64,000 nucleotides of DNA from the NCBI GenBank assembly GCA_023511615.1, contig JAIMBL010000002.1:1-64000 (forward strand), in the 5' to 3' direction. The translations under genes were made by a program, and so were the position numbers. Of the stretch, positions 47,487 through 54,384 are shown in pieces. The notes beneath the pieces are model-generated. The model had not been told where the DNA came from. It saw only the letters and a program-made list of their open reading frames with translations, and ran no database searches. Source of the stretch: Leptolyngbyaceae cyanobacterium HOT.MB2.61. GTDB taxonomy: Bacteria; Cyanobacteriota; Cyanobacteriia; Leptolyngbyales; Leptolyngbyaceae. Numbering within the stretch: the stretch's first letter is position 1; each line of letters starts with the position of its first letter.

Positions 47487-48924
47487 CGTTCCTAAGCCTA
47501 GCTCCGATTCCCAGGAGACTCAGCTAACCCGTGCCCGTGCCAGTTTGCGGCAGGTTTTGAACCGCTACAGTGCCTTTTTTCGAGGAACCAGAAATCGCCC
47601 TGGCTTTGCAGTCAAGGAACCTTTGCAGCGGGATATGGAGCAGTTGTCTACCACGCTGAACAAGCTGGAGAACCGGGTAATTCGGATTTCGGTTTTTGGT
47701 CTGGTGAGTCGGGGAAAGTCGGCGGTTTTGAATGCCCTCATTGGTCAAAACGTTTTGCCAACAGGGCCCCTCAATGGGGTCACTCGCACGCCTCAAGTGG
47801 TTTCCTGGTCATCCTTTGGTAAGGGTGCATCAACTGACCTCTCAAACTCCTTGAGTCTCTATAGTTCTGGGTCTTCCCCACTTCAAGTTGAGTTGATTGA
47901 TACTCCCGGATTAGATGAAATCGACGGGCAAACGCGGGCACAGATGGCTGAAGATGTTGCTCGCCAATCAGATCTAATTCTGTTCGTTGTGGCAGGAGAC
48001 ATTACCCGGACTGAATATCAGGCTATCTGCAATTTGCGCCAATCCCAAAAGCCGCTACTGCTGGTATTTAACAAAATCGATCTCTATCCAGAGCAGACCC
48101 GGCAGATGATTTATCAAAACCTGCAACGGCTGGCAGCCAGGAGCCGAAGCAGCGAACCTGTGCAAAATCTATTGTCGGCGGATGAAATTGTGCTGGTGGC
48201 TGCTGATCCGGCTCCGCTTCAGGTGCGCGTAGAGCGGCCCGATGGACAGGTATTCTACGAGTGGGAAACCCCTCCCGTGCAAATTGATGCACTGAAGCAA
48301 AAGATTCTGGAGATTATCCAGCGGGAAGGCAAGACTTTGATGGCGCTCAATGCTCTGGTGCAGGCAAGGGAAGCAGAGTCCAGGCTGGCAAGTGAAATTC
48401 TGGAATTGCGTCAACCCGAAGCTGAGGCTTTGATCTGGCGATATGCTCGCTACAAGGCGATCGCGATCGCCCTCAATCCCATCGCCGTCCTTGACCTGGT
48501 AGGTGGAGCCTTTTCTGACCTGGCCATGATCCGTGCCCTGGCAGAACTCTATGGACTGCCCATTACCCGCCACGAAGCCGGAAAGATCTGGAAAACCATC
48601 CTGCTTAGCTCTGGCAGTCTCCTCCTTAGCGAGTTGGGGAGTGGTCTTGTTCTGGGCATGGGCAAAAGTGCAGCAGCTGGGCTGGATAGTTCTACCAGTT
48701 TTTCGGCCTATGCTGGAATTGCCCTCTTTCAGGGGGCGATCGCGGGCTATGGAGCCTATACTGTCGGGCGAGCCGCCCAGGTTTACCTGGAACAGGGCTG
48801 TAGCTGGGGGCCCCAGGGAGCCAGCACAATCATTCAAGACATTCTTAGCCGACTTGACTCCCACACCATCATCTACCGTCTGCGGCAGGAGTTGAGTCAG
48901 GAGTTGGGATTACCGGGGATGTAG
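47461..48924 (+). CDS. Era/HSR1-like GTPase with DUF697-like C-terminus
   Basis: A 487-residue GTPase with a complete set of G motifs: G1 GLVSRGKSAVLNAL (about residue 79), G3 DTPGLDE, G4 NKID in LLLVFNKIDLYP. G2 is likely the Thr in GVTRTPQ. The C-terminus contains two hydrophobic stretches (ALNPIAVLDLVGGAFSDLAMIRALAELYG and LLLSELGSGLVLGM...AYAGIALFQGAIAGYGAYTVG), as in DUF697 proteins. The TTG start at 47461 lies inside the end of the preceding GTPase gene in another frame, so translation is presumably coupled. This pair of related GTPases, one with a degenerate G3, may act as a heterodimer (inference). Confidence 0.88.
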   Translation: MTPLTPPTDVPKPSSDSQETQLTRARASLRQVLNRYSAFFRGTRNRPGFAVKEPLQRDMEQLSTTLNKLENRVIRISVFGLVSRGKSAVLNALIGQNVLPTGPLNGVTRTPQVVSWSSFGKGASTDLSNSLSLYSSGSSPLQVELIDTPGLDEIDGQTRAQMAEDVARQSDLILFVVAGDITRTEYQAICNLRQSQKPLLLVFNKIDLYPEQTRQMIYQNLQRLAARSRSSEPVQNLLSADEIVLVAADPAPLQVRVERPDGQVFYEWETPPVQIDALKQKILEIIQREGKTLMALNALVQAREAESRLASEILELRQPEAEALIWRYARYKAIAIALNPIAVLDLVGGAFSDLAMIRALAELYGLPITRHEAGKIWKTILLSSGSLLLSELGSGLVLGMGKSAAAGLDSSTSFSAYAGIALFQGAIAGYGAYTVGRAAQVYLEQGCSWGPQGASTIIQDILSRLDSHTIIYRLRQELSQELGLPGM

Positions 48925-49026
48925 AAGAGTTGTGAGTTGTGAGGTGTTGGTTGTTAGTGGGCAAGAGGGGTAGGGGTTGTGCTTCCGTGCCTGTTCTGAA
49001 TTTTGAGGTGTGAGGAACTGAGCAAC

Positions 49027-49911
49027 ATGCAAACACTCCTTGTGACGGGAGCCAGTGGCTTTCTGGGATGGAATCTTTGCCAGGTTGCCGCTCCTGAATG
49101 GAAGGTGTATGGCACCTATCTTTCTCGCAAGATTAGCATTCCTGGAATTACCTTACTAAAAGTTGATTTGAGGGATTTGCAAGCAATCAAAGATCTGTTT
49201 CACACTGTCCAGCCCAATGCGGTCATTCACCTGGCTGCCCAGGCCAACATGAATCGCTGTCAGGATGAACCAGAAGCATCCCATCTACTGAACGTTGCGG
49301 TTGCCTGTAATGTTGTTGAGTTGTGTGCAGACCTGGGTATTCCCTGCGTATTTACTTCCACCGACCAGGTGTTTGATGGCTTAAACCCACCCTACCGGGA
49401 AACCGATCCCCCCTCTCCAATCAACCGCTATGGAGAGCAAAAAGCAACAGCAGAAGCTGTTATCCTGAACCGCTATCCCAGAACTGCTATCTGCCGGATG
49501 CCGCTTATGTTTGGGGCAGCACCTCCTGGCACCAACAGTTTTCTGCAACCCTTCATTCAAACATTGAAGGACGAGCGAGAATTGAAATTATTTGTGGACG
49601 AAATTCGAACCCCCATCAGCAGCACTACCGCCGCCAGAGGATTACTCCTTGCCCTTGATAAGGTGCAGGGATTGCTCCATCTAGGGGGCAAAGAGCGAAT
49701 CTCGCGCTACGACTTTGGCCGACTGATGATAGATATCCTGAATTTACCTGCTACGGGATTGAGAGCGGCCTACCAACGGGATGTGAAGTTGTCTGCCCCT
49801 CGCCCATCTGATGTCTCTCTAGACAGCTCAAACGCCTTTGCCCTAGGCTTCGACCCACCTTCGATTAGGGCAGAACTGAAACAGTTGAAAGACATGCTGG
49901 AGGACTGGTAG
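49027..49911 (+). CDS. RmlD-like sugar-nucleotide reductase (SDR family)
   Basis: A 294-residue extended short-chain dehydrogenase of the RmlD-substrate-binding type. NAD(P) loop LVTGASGFLGWNL; VIHLAAQANMNRCQDEPEASHLLNV; catalytic Thr/Ser region FTSTDQVFDGLNPPYRETDPPSPINRYGEQKATAE with YxxxK (YGEQK). It resembles dTDP-4-dehydrorhamnose reductase, but no rml genes are adjacent, so the exact substrate is open. The ATG at 49027 is chosen because it precedes the nucleotide loop by three residues; an in-frame start eight codons earlier is not supported. Confidence 0.88.
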   Translation: MQTLLVTGASGFLGWNLCQVAAPEWKVYGTYLSRKISIPGITLLKVDLRDLQAIKDLFHTVQPNAVIHLAAQANMNRCQDEPEASHLLNVAVACNVVELCADLGIPCVFTSTDQVFDGLNPPYRETDPPSPINRYGEQKATAEAVILNRYPRTAICRMPLMFGAAPPGTNSFLQPFIQTLKDERELKLFVDEIRTPISSTTAARGLLLALDKVQGLLHLGGKERISRYDFGRLMIDILNLPATGLRAAYQRDVKLSAPRPSDVSLDSSNAFALGFDPPSIRAELKQLKDMLEDW

Positions 49912-50159
49912 ACAATGGCCTAAGTCCAGCAACTATTGGGGTTAGGGGATAGGAATGTAAAGTTCCTCTGGCAAACCACTGTTCCGTCAGGAAAGTTTTG
50001 ACGGGTCGCAGACCCTCAAAATTCAACCTCTATCAACTCCCTGGGCGTTCGCTACCCGTCAAATTTGATTTGACAGAGTACTACCAGGATGTACTTATCT
50101 ATTCCTCACCCTCTCTGACAACTAACAACCAACAACTAACAACTATTTCAGCAATGCCA

Positions 50160-51257
50160 CTATTTCCGATGCCTCGCCCCCCGATATTGCATCTGTCGTT
50201 TCAGGGCGTACTCTGCGGCAAAGCGGGGGGTATCACCTTTGTGGCCTATCACAATCACCGTATCGCCCTCGTGGAGAAAAACATCATGGCTGGGGTGAAT
50301 GATGATAGTGCCATCGGCTCGTTGCAGGGCAACAATGATAAAGCTGCTGTGTCCGCGCACTTCGGCGGTGCCCACACTGGTACCGATGAGTTGGGACCCT
50401 GGCGGAATCACCAGTTCATCCATGTGGAGTTCGACCTGAGCCAGCATTTCGTTGAGAGTTTTGCGATCATCGCTGGTTTCTAAAAAGTTGAGGGAGGCGG
50501 GATGGGTGATGAGGTGGGACATTCGCAACGCGCCAATTTCAGCGGGTAAAACAACGTGATCGGCTCCTGCCTGGCGCAGTTTCTTCTCAGTTGAGGGAAA
50601 TTCACCACGGGCCACAATCATCAGATCGGGATTGAGATTACGGACTGTCAGGGTAATAAACACGTTGATGGCGTCGTCGGGGAGAACGGTTGCCAGTACT
50701 TTTGCCCGCTGAATTCCAGCATTTTCCAAAATCATCTCGTCACTGGCATTGCCTAACCGCACCAGGTAGCCCCTGGCTTCGGCAGCGGTGATGCGATCGG
50801 GGTTGCTATCCAGCACCACAAACGGAATTCTAGATTCAACCAGTTTGCGGGCCAGAATTTGCCCAATCCGCCCGAAGCCGCAGATGATGACGTGTTCCCT
50901 CAAATTTGCAATCTCCCGTGTCATGCGCCTCGCTCCCAATGCCCTGTTGAACTCGCCTTCGGTAATCATCTGGATGAAGCCACCCACAATGTAGACAACG
51001 GTGACGTAACCGGCAACGATGATAAGCATTGTAAAAGCTCGTAGCGCTGGGGTCATGGGGCCAACTTCACCGAAGCCCACACCAAAGACAGTGATGACCA
51101 CCATGTAGATGGAATCCAGCAAACTCCAGCCAGATAGGACATAGCCAGTGACTGCTATAACGACGATGAGCAGAAAGCAGGCTGTGCCAAAGAGAATATT
51201 TTTGAGTGACTGCCTCATGGGTGCTGCGGAGCGTCTAAAACGGATGCAATCGCCCAT
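50160..51257 (-). CDS. Two-helix K+ channel with RCK (TrkA-N/TrkA-C) domains
   Basis: A 365-residue potassium channel of the MthK/TrkA-fused type. The first helix (ILFGTACFLLIVVIAVTGYVLSG) and second helix (FTMLIIVAGYVTVVYIVGGF) flank the pore loop SIYMVVITVFGVGFGEVGPMTP. The filter reads GVGFGE rather than the usual GYGD. A Rossmann RCK domain follows (VIICGFGRIGQILARKLVESRIPFVVLDSNPD, GNASDEMILENAGI), then a TrkA-C domain (QLIGTSVGTAEVRGHSSFIIVALQRADGTIIIHPSHDVFLHEGDTVIVIG). Starts at ATG 51257; ATG 51218 is an alternative that loses only cytoplasmic residues. Likely a ligand-gated channel for K+ homeostasis. Confidence 0.9.
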   Translation of the reverse strand: MGDCIRFRRSAAPMRQSLKNILFGTACFLLIVVIAVTGYVLSGWSLLDSIYMVVITVFGVGFGEVGPMTPALRAFTMLIIVAGYVTVVYIVGGFIQMITEGEFNRALGARRMTREIANLREHVIICGFGRIGQILARKLVESRIPFVVLDSNPDRITAAEARGYLVRLGNASDEMILENAGIQRAKVLATVLPDDAINVFITLTVRNLNPDLMIVARGEFPSTEKKLRQAGADHVVLPAEIGALRMSHLITHPASLNFLETSDDRKTLNEMLAQVELHMDELVIPPGSQLIGTSVGTAEVRGHSSFIIVALQRADGTIIIHPSHDVFLHEGDTVIVIGHKGDTPRFAAEYALKRQMQYRGARHRK

Positions 51258-51375
51258 TACTTTGTTGCGATCGCGACCCAACCATCTTTAGTAAAGAGCC
51301 GTTTCCATTAGAAGCACAGGTCACTACGAAATTTTGTATTGGTAAAGTCAATTACAATTTCTTACTGCCCCTCAT

Positions 51376-51390
51376 AAACCTCGGAGGTTT
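51376..51390. repeat. AAACCTCGGAGGTTT palindrome
   Basis: Exact match to the palindrome at 22986-23000, directly abutting the left end of TATAGC repeat copy D. A longer, perfect relative is at 51561-51587. Confidence 0.6.
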
Positions 51391-51506
51391 TATAGCTCTA
51401 AGCAGGTGCGTTAGGACATTAGAATTTAGAGAGGGTGTGAGAGCTTCGCCCCCAGCCAGAGGTGGAACCCCTGCACCCCGTCCTGACCACAATGACTACC
51501 GCTATA
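51391..51506. repeat. TATAGC-ended MITE-like repeat (family 1), copy D
   Basis: Begins TATAGCTCTAAGCAGGTGCG and ends GACTACCGCTATA. The GC-rich core (GCTTCGCCCCCAGCC, GGTGGAACCCCTGC) is in reverse orientation relative to copies A-C. It lies upstream of the K+ channel gene. Confidence 0.65.
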
Positions 51507-51560
51507 ACTTACACTGCCCCTCTTAATTCGCATCGACGGTTAAGCCTCCGAGATTATGCC

Positions 51561-51587
51561 AAGCGAAAACCTCTGAGGTTTTCGCTT
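51561..51587. repeat. Perfect 13-bp-arm palindrome
   Basis: AAGCGAAAACCTC-T-GAGGTTTTCGCTT. The core is the AAACCTC/GAGGTTT palindrome seen elsewhere, extended by AAGCGA. No T-run follows on either strand. It lies between the PEP-CTERM gene and the K+ channel gene. Confidence 0.6.
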
Positions 51588-51751
51588 ACAGGGGTTTTCA
51601 GTTGAGTTAGCCACATTTTGAGGGGCTAGAAGCTGACTTTAAGGGGCTAGGGGTTAGTGGCTAAAGTGTGGTTTATGCATTTGAAACTTGCTGTAACTGT
51701 CCCTTAACTCATTTTGACGGTTCAATCTCCGGGGTTTTGGCAGGAGGGGAG

Positions 51752-52321
51752 CTACTGTTTGAACGGTTTTTGGGCTTTGCGCTTTTGACGGCGACGGGCA
51801 CAGACCATTCCTAAACCGGCGACCGTTAAGCCAGCGATCGTCGTCGGTTCAGGAATAGCAGCAGTGGGAGTAAACGAGAGTGGCTCCTGGGAAAAGTACC
51901 GCCCAGCAATGGGACCGTCCTGGGAAAAGGTATAGCCAACGACAGTATCCCCCAGTGAACCACTGCTCCGCCAGCCTGTGCCATCCAAAGCATTTGCAGT
52001 CGGAGCAGTCACCCAAAAGCTGTAGTAGCCAGGCGAGACAAAGAAGCTGAAAGGAGCAAGATTTGCCAGCCCCCAGGAAACATTTTCGAACCCGGTTCCA
52101 CTCCCCTGAAATAGAGAGCTAAAGGCCGTAAATTCATTCCCATCCAGCTGACCATCGCCATTTGTGTCAGTACCAGAAAATTCTCCAGTCAACGTTCCAC
52201 TGCTACCGAAGGTTTGATTAAAAGCAAAGTTGAATGCCTGGGCAGAATTCGTATGAAAAACTACAGTACCTAACGACACACTGAAGGTCGTGATAATCAA
52301 TTTTTGAAATCGGTTCAGCAC
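51752..52321 (-). CDS. PEP-CTERM secreted protein with EF-hand loop
   Basis: A 189-residue exported protein. A signal peptide (FQKLIITTFSVSLGTVVFHTNSAQA) leads to a beta-rich domain that contains a textbook EF-hand calcium loop, DTNGDGQLDGNEF, near residues 52-64. The C-terminus is a PEP-CTERM sorting signal: IPEPTTIAGLTVAGLGMVCARRRQ (Pro-Glu-Pro, hydrophobic helix, basic tail), so it would be processed by exosortase and placed on the surface or in the exopolymer. GTG 52321 with AGGGAG ten bases upstream is preferred to a start 26 codons earlier that would precede the signal peptide. Confidence 0.87.
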   Translation of the reverse strand: MLNRFQKLIITTFSVSLGTVVFHTNSAQAFNFAFNQTFGSSGTLTGEFSGTDTNGDGQLDGNEFTAFSSLFQGSGTGFENVSWGLANLAPFSFFVSPGYYSFWVTAPTANALDGTGWRSSGSLGDTVVGYTFSQDGPIAGRYFSQEPLSFTPTAAIPEPTTIAGLTVAGLGMVCARRRQKRKAQKPFKQ

Positions 52322-52627
52322 AACTCTAAATCTCCCTGTGTAGTGTATTGAGCACACAAAACTACGTCCAAGAGAGATAACTACCCATTCCCCAGTCAAC
52401 CTGAAACAAGGGTGCTCCTAGACGTTACGTACCTTATGCAGGTTACAAGAATCAGCACAAACAGCCCCAAATGCAGGGATGCTGCCCTTTCTGAGCCTGT
52501 CCCCTGCTACCTATTACCTGTCGCTTACTTCCTGTGTTCCCAATTTCACCAAATTCACAGAAGGAATGTAAGTTTTGCTAATTACACGGATAGTTAAATT
52601 TAGGTAAAAAATAGCACCGCTTCAATC

Positions 52628-52742
52628 TATAGCTATAGCCACCAGACTTAGGACGGGGTGCAGGGGTTGAACCCCTGGCTGGGGGCGAAGCCCCCACACA
52701 CCCCTTAAACCCAGTGTCCTAAGCAACCTGGCGACAGCTATA
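52628..52742. repeat. TATAGC-ended MITE-like repeat (family 1), copy B
   Basis: The most regular copy. Left end TATAGCTATAGCCACCAG...TTAGGAC; right end GTCCTAAG...GGCGACAGCTATA. The two 27-base ends agree as inverted repeats at 20 positions by hand count. The core has two perfect hairpins, CAGGGGTTGAACCCCTG and GGGGGCGAAGCCCCC. Confidence 0.75.
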
Positions 52743-52814
52743 AAACAAAATCCCTGGAATATTGATTTTGTTTTGGTGATAAGCGATGCCTATCACCAAG
52801 CTCTCAGGGGAGTC
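52742..52814. repeat. Dispersed repeat, family 2, copy 2
   Basis: Matches 16301-16372. The internal hairpin here is near perfect: TTGGTGATA-A-GC / GC-C-TATCACCAA, and outer CCCTG/CAGGG can also pair. It ends 12 bases before the chelatase gene's start codon and may therefore sit in its leader RNA. Confidence 0.6.
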
Positions 52815-52826
52815 TCAGCAAATTGA

Positions 52827-54032
52827 TTGAAGGATACTTTTAGCGGGAAATTAGACGTGGTTGCCATCTCTGAAAATCTCCAACGCGCTACAGACGCATC
52901 GGCTTTCCAGGGACAGATTGCTGTTCTGTTGATGGGCTATGGCGAAGTTGAAAGTTATGACGATTTTGCGAACTATAACGAGCAGGCGTTGAACCTACTG
53001 ACAGCAAAGTTTGCGCCAGTGCCAACCTGGGTCTACCCACCGCTGGCAAGGTTGTTAGCTGTGTTTGATCTGCACGAATGGAGCCACCAGCACGATCATT
53101 TCATCTCCCCCCACAATGCCATTTTCGAGCGTCAGCGAGCCGGAATTGAGCAAGCCTTGCAGGAGCGGTGGGGCGATCGTGTCAAAGTCTTCAAAGCGTT
53201 TAACTTCTGTAAGCCTTTCTTACCGGAGCAGGTTTTGGAAAAAATCAAAGCAGGTGGATTCAGCAAATTGCTAATCTATCCTCTGCTGGTAGTCGATTCC
53301 ATCTTTACCAGTGGAATTGCGGTGGAGCAGGTGAACAAAGCCCTGGCCAAGCTGACGGATGCCACAGAGCAGTGGGTGAAAGGGATTCGCTATATTCCTT
53401 CGTTCTACAACGAGCCTGACTACATTGACCTGATGGCGCAGCTGGTTGAGGAAAAAATTCAGAAAGAACTGGCAGCCGCCCACCTTCCTTCCCAGACTGG
53501 GATTGTGCTGATGAACCACGGTTGTCCTCACAAAGCCAAGGGGTTTACCTCTGGGATTGATGAGAGTCAGGCACTCTACGAACGGGTACGGGAGAAGCTG
53601 ATTCATCGCTATCCATTGATTTCGGTGGGCTGGCTGAACCATCAAACACCGCTGATTGAATGGACACAGCCGAACGCAGAACTGGCCGCGAAGAATTTAA
53701 TCGAACTGGGGGCAACGGCAATCGTTTTCATGCCGATTGGTTTTGCCACTGAGAACCATGAAACGCTGCTGGATGTGGATCACATCATTCATAGATTGCA
53801 GAAAAAGCGCCCGGACGTGACCTATGTGCAGATGGAGTGTGTGAATGACCACCCGGCGTTCCTTAAAATGGCAGCGGAGTGGGCGAATCCTCAAATTGAA
53901 GCGTTGCTGTCAGAGGAGGCTTTAGCAGTGAGTCCCAGTCTGGCCCACAGTCATTCCCGTCATTCTCACGGACACTCCCATGGGCATCACCATCACCACG
54001 ATGGGCATGGACATCATCACCATCCTCAATGA
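52827..54032 (+). CDS. Divergent ferrochelatase-superfamily (class II chelatase) protein with His-rich tail
   Basis: A 401-residue protein. The fold of class II chelatases is suggested by the N-terminal strand-loop QIAVLLMGYGEVES, by LMNHGCPHKAKGF in the place of the catalytic SxHGxP His, and by FATENHETLLDVDHIIHRLQ in the place of the ferrochelatase HxETLxEIDxEY catalytic Glu. It is far from canonical HemH and longer. The last ~30 residues are almost entirely His with Gly, Ser and Asp (SHGHSHGHHHHHDGHGHHHH), as in metal-storage tails of cobalt/nickel chelatases and HypB. The substrate metal and tetrapyrrole are unknown. It starts at TTG 52827, or possibly GTG 52857, right after a repeat. Confidence 0.78.
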   Translation: MKDTFSGKLDVVAISENLQRATDASAFQGQIAVLLMGYGEVESYDDFANYNEQALNLLTAKFAPVPTWVYPPLARLLAVFDLHEWSHQHDHFISPHNAIFERQRAGIEQALQERWGDRVKVFKAFNFCKPFLPEQVLEKIKAGGFSKLLIYPLLVVDSIFTSGIAVEQVNKALAKLTDATEQWVKGIRYIPSFYNEPDYIDLMAQLVEEKIQKELAAAHLPSQTGIVLMNHGCPHKAKGFTSGIDESQALYERVREKLIHRYPLISVGWLNHQTPLIEWTQPNAELAAKNLIELGATAIVFMPIGFATENHETLLDVDHIIHRLQKKRPDVTYVQMECVNDHPAFLKMAAEWANPQIEALLSEEALAVSPSLAHSHSRHSHGHSHGHHHHHDGHGHHHHPQ

Positions 54033-54100
54033 AGGAATGTGAGACGATCGCCCCCTCATTCTGGTATGAAAATACACAGACTGTTTGACAGGTTAAAGCC

Positions 54101-54283
54101 ATGTCTAAAGAAAATGCCCAGGTTTGCCCAATTTGCAAGGTCAAAATCATCAAGATGGTGGGGGGCGATCGCGTTCTGTTTTCAATGGGGCCACCAGGAA
54201 CCCGATCAACCCTGTGGGCAAAGGTCTGCCGTTTCACCAATAAACCGGGCTGTATTAATCGGGATGCTGGGGTTGGGGGATGA
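54101..54283 (+). CDS. Small conserved CxxC protein
   Basis: A 60-residue protein (MSKENAQVCPICKVKIIKM...). A single CPIC motif near residue 9 and two further Cys (VCRF and GCINRD) could bind a metal. From memory it resembles short, functionally unknown cyanobacterial proteins ending in KPGCINxD. AGG lies about ten bases before ATG. It follows the His-rich chelatase by 68 bases on the same strand and may share its transcript, which would make a metal-related role plausible but unproven. Confidence 0.6.
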   Translation: MSKENAQVCPICKVKIIKMVGGDRVLFSMGPPGTRSTLWAKVCRFTNKPGCINRDAGVGG

Positions 54284-54287
54284 GGGT

Positions 54288-54384
54288 TCAGCGGGGGTAG
54301 ACCTAACAAGGTCATGATGAGGGGCACCAGCCACCATCCTTAGCAACTCAAAAATTATTACGATTTGGGCCCTACCTCAGCGGG
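54288..54384. mobile_element. Small non-autonomous element (family 3), copy 2, with target duplication
   Basis: The element proper is 54296-54376 (81 bp), beginning GGTAGACCTAAC and ending GGGCCCTACC. It is flanked by perfect eight-base direct repeats TCAGCGGG (54288-54295 and 54377-54384). The interior hairpin (GATG..GGC-ACCA-GCC..CATC) is weaker than in copy 1. The right duplication supplies the rarA stop codon (TCA = TGA on the minus strand), so the element inserted exactly at the end of that gene without changing the protein. Confidence 0.8.

Larger units (their letters stand above)
52322..52826. other. Divergent spacer filled with dispersed repeats
   Basis: About 500 bp between the leftward PEP-CTERM and rightward chelatase genes. 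Its right half is two repeats placed end to end (family 1 copy B, 52628-52742, then family 2 copy 2, 52742-52814), leaving only about 12 bases before the chelatase start. The left half holds no recognised feature. Confidence 0.5.

Noticed and set aside
49998..50483. 161-codon plus-strand frame
   Set aside because: Its first part is spacer with ACTAACAACC-type repeats and the rest is antisense to the K+ channel gene.
53863..54327. 154-codon minus-strand frame
   Set aside because: Antisense to the His-rich tail of the chelatase gene and to the small CxxC gene.
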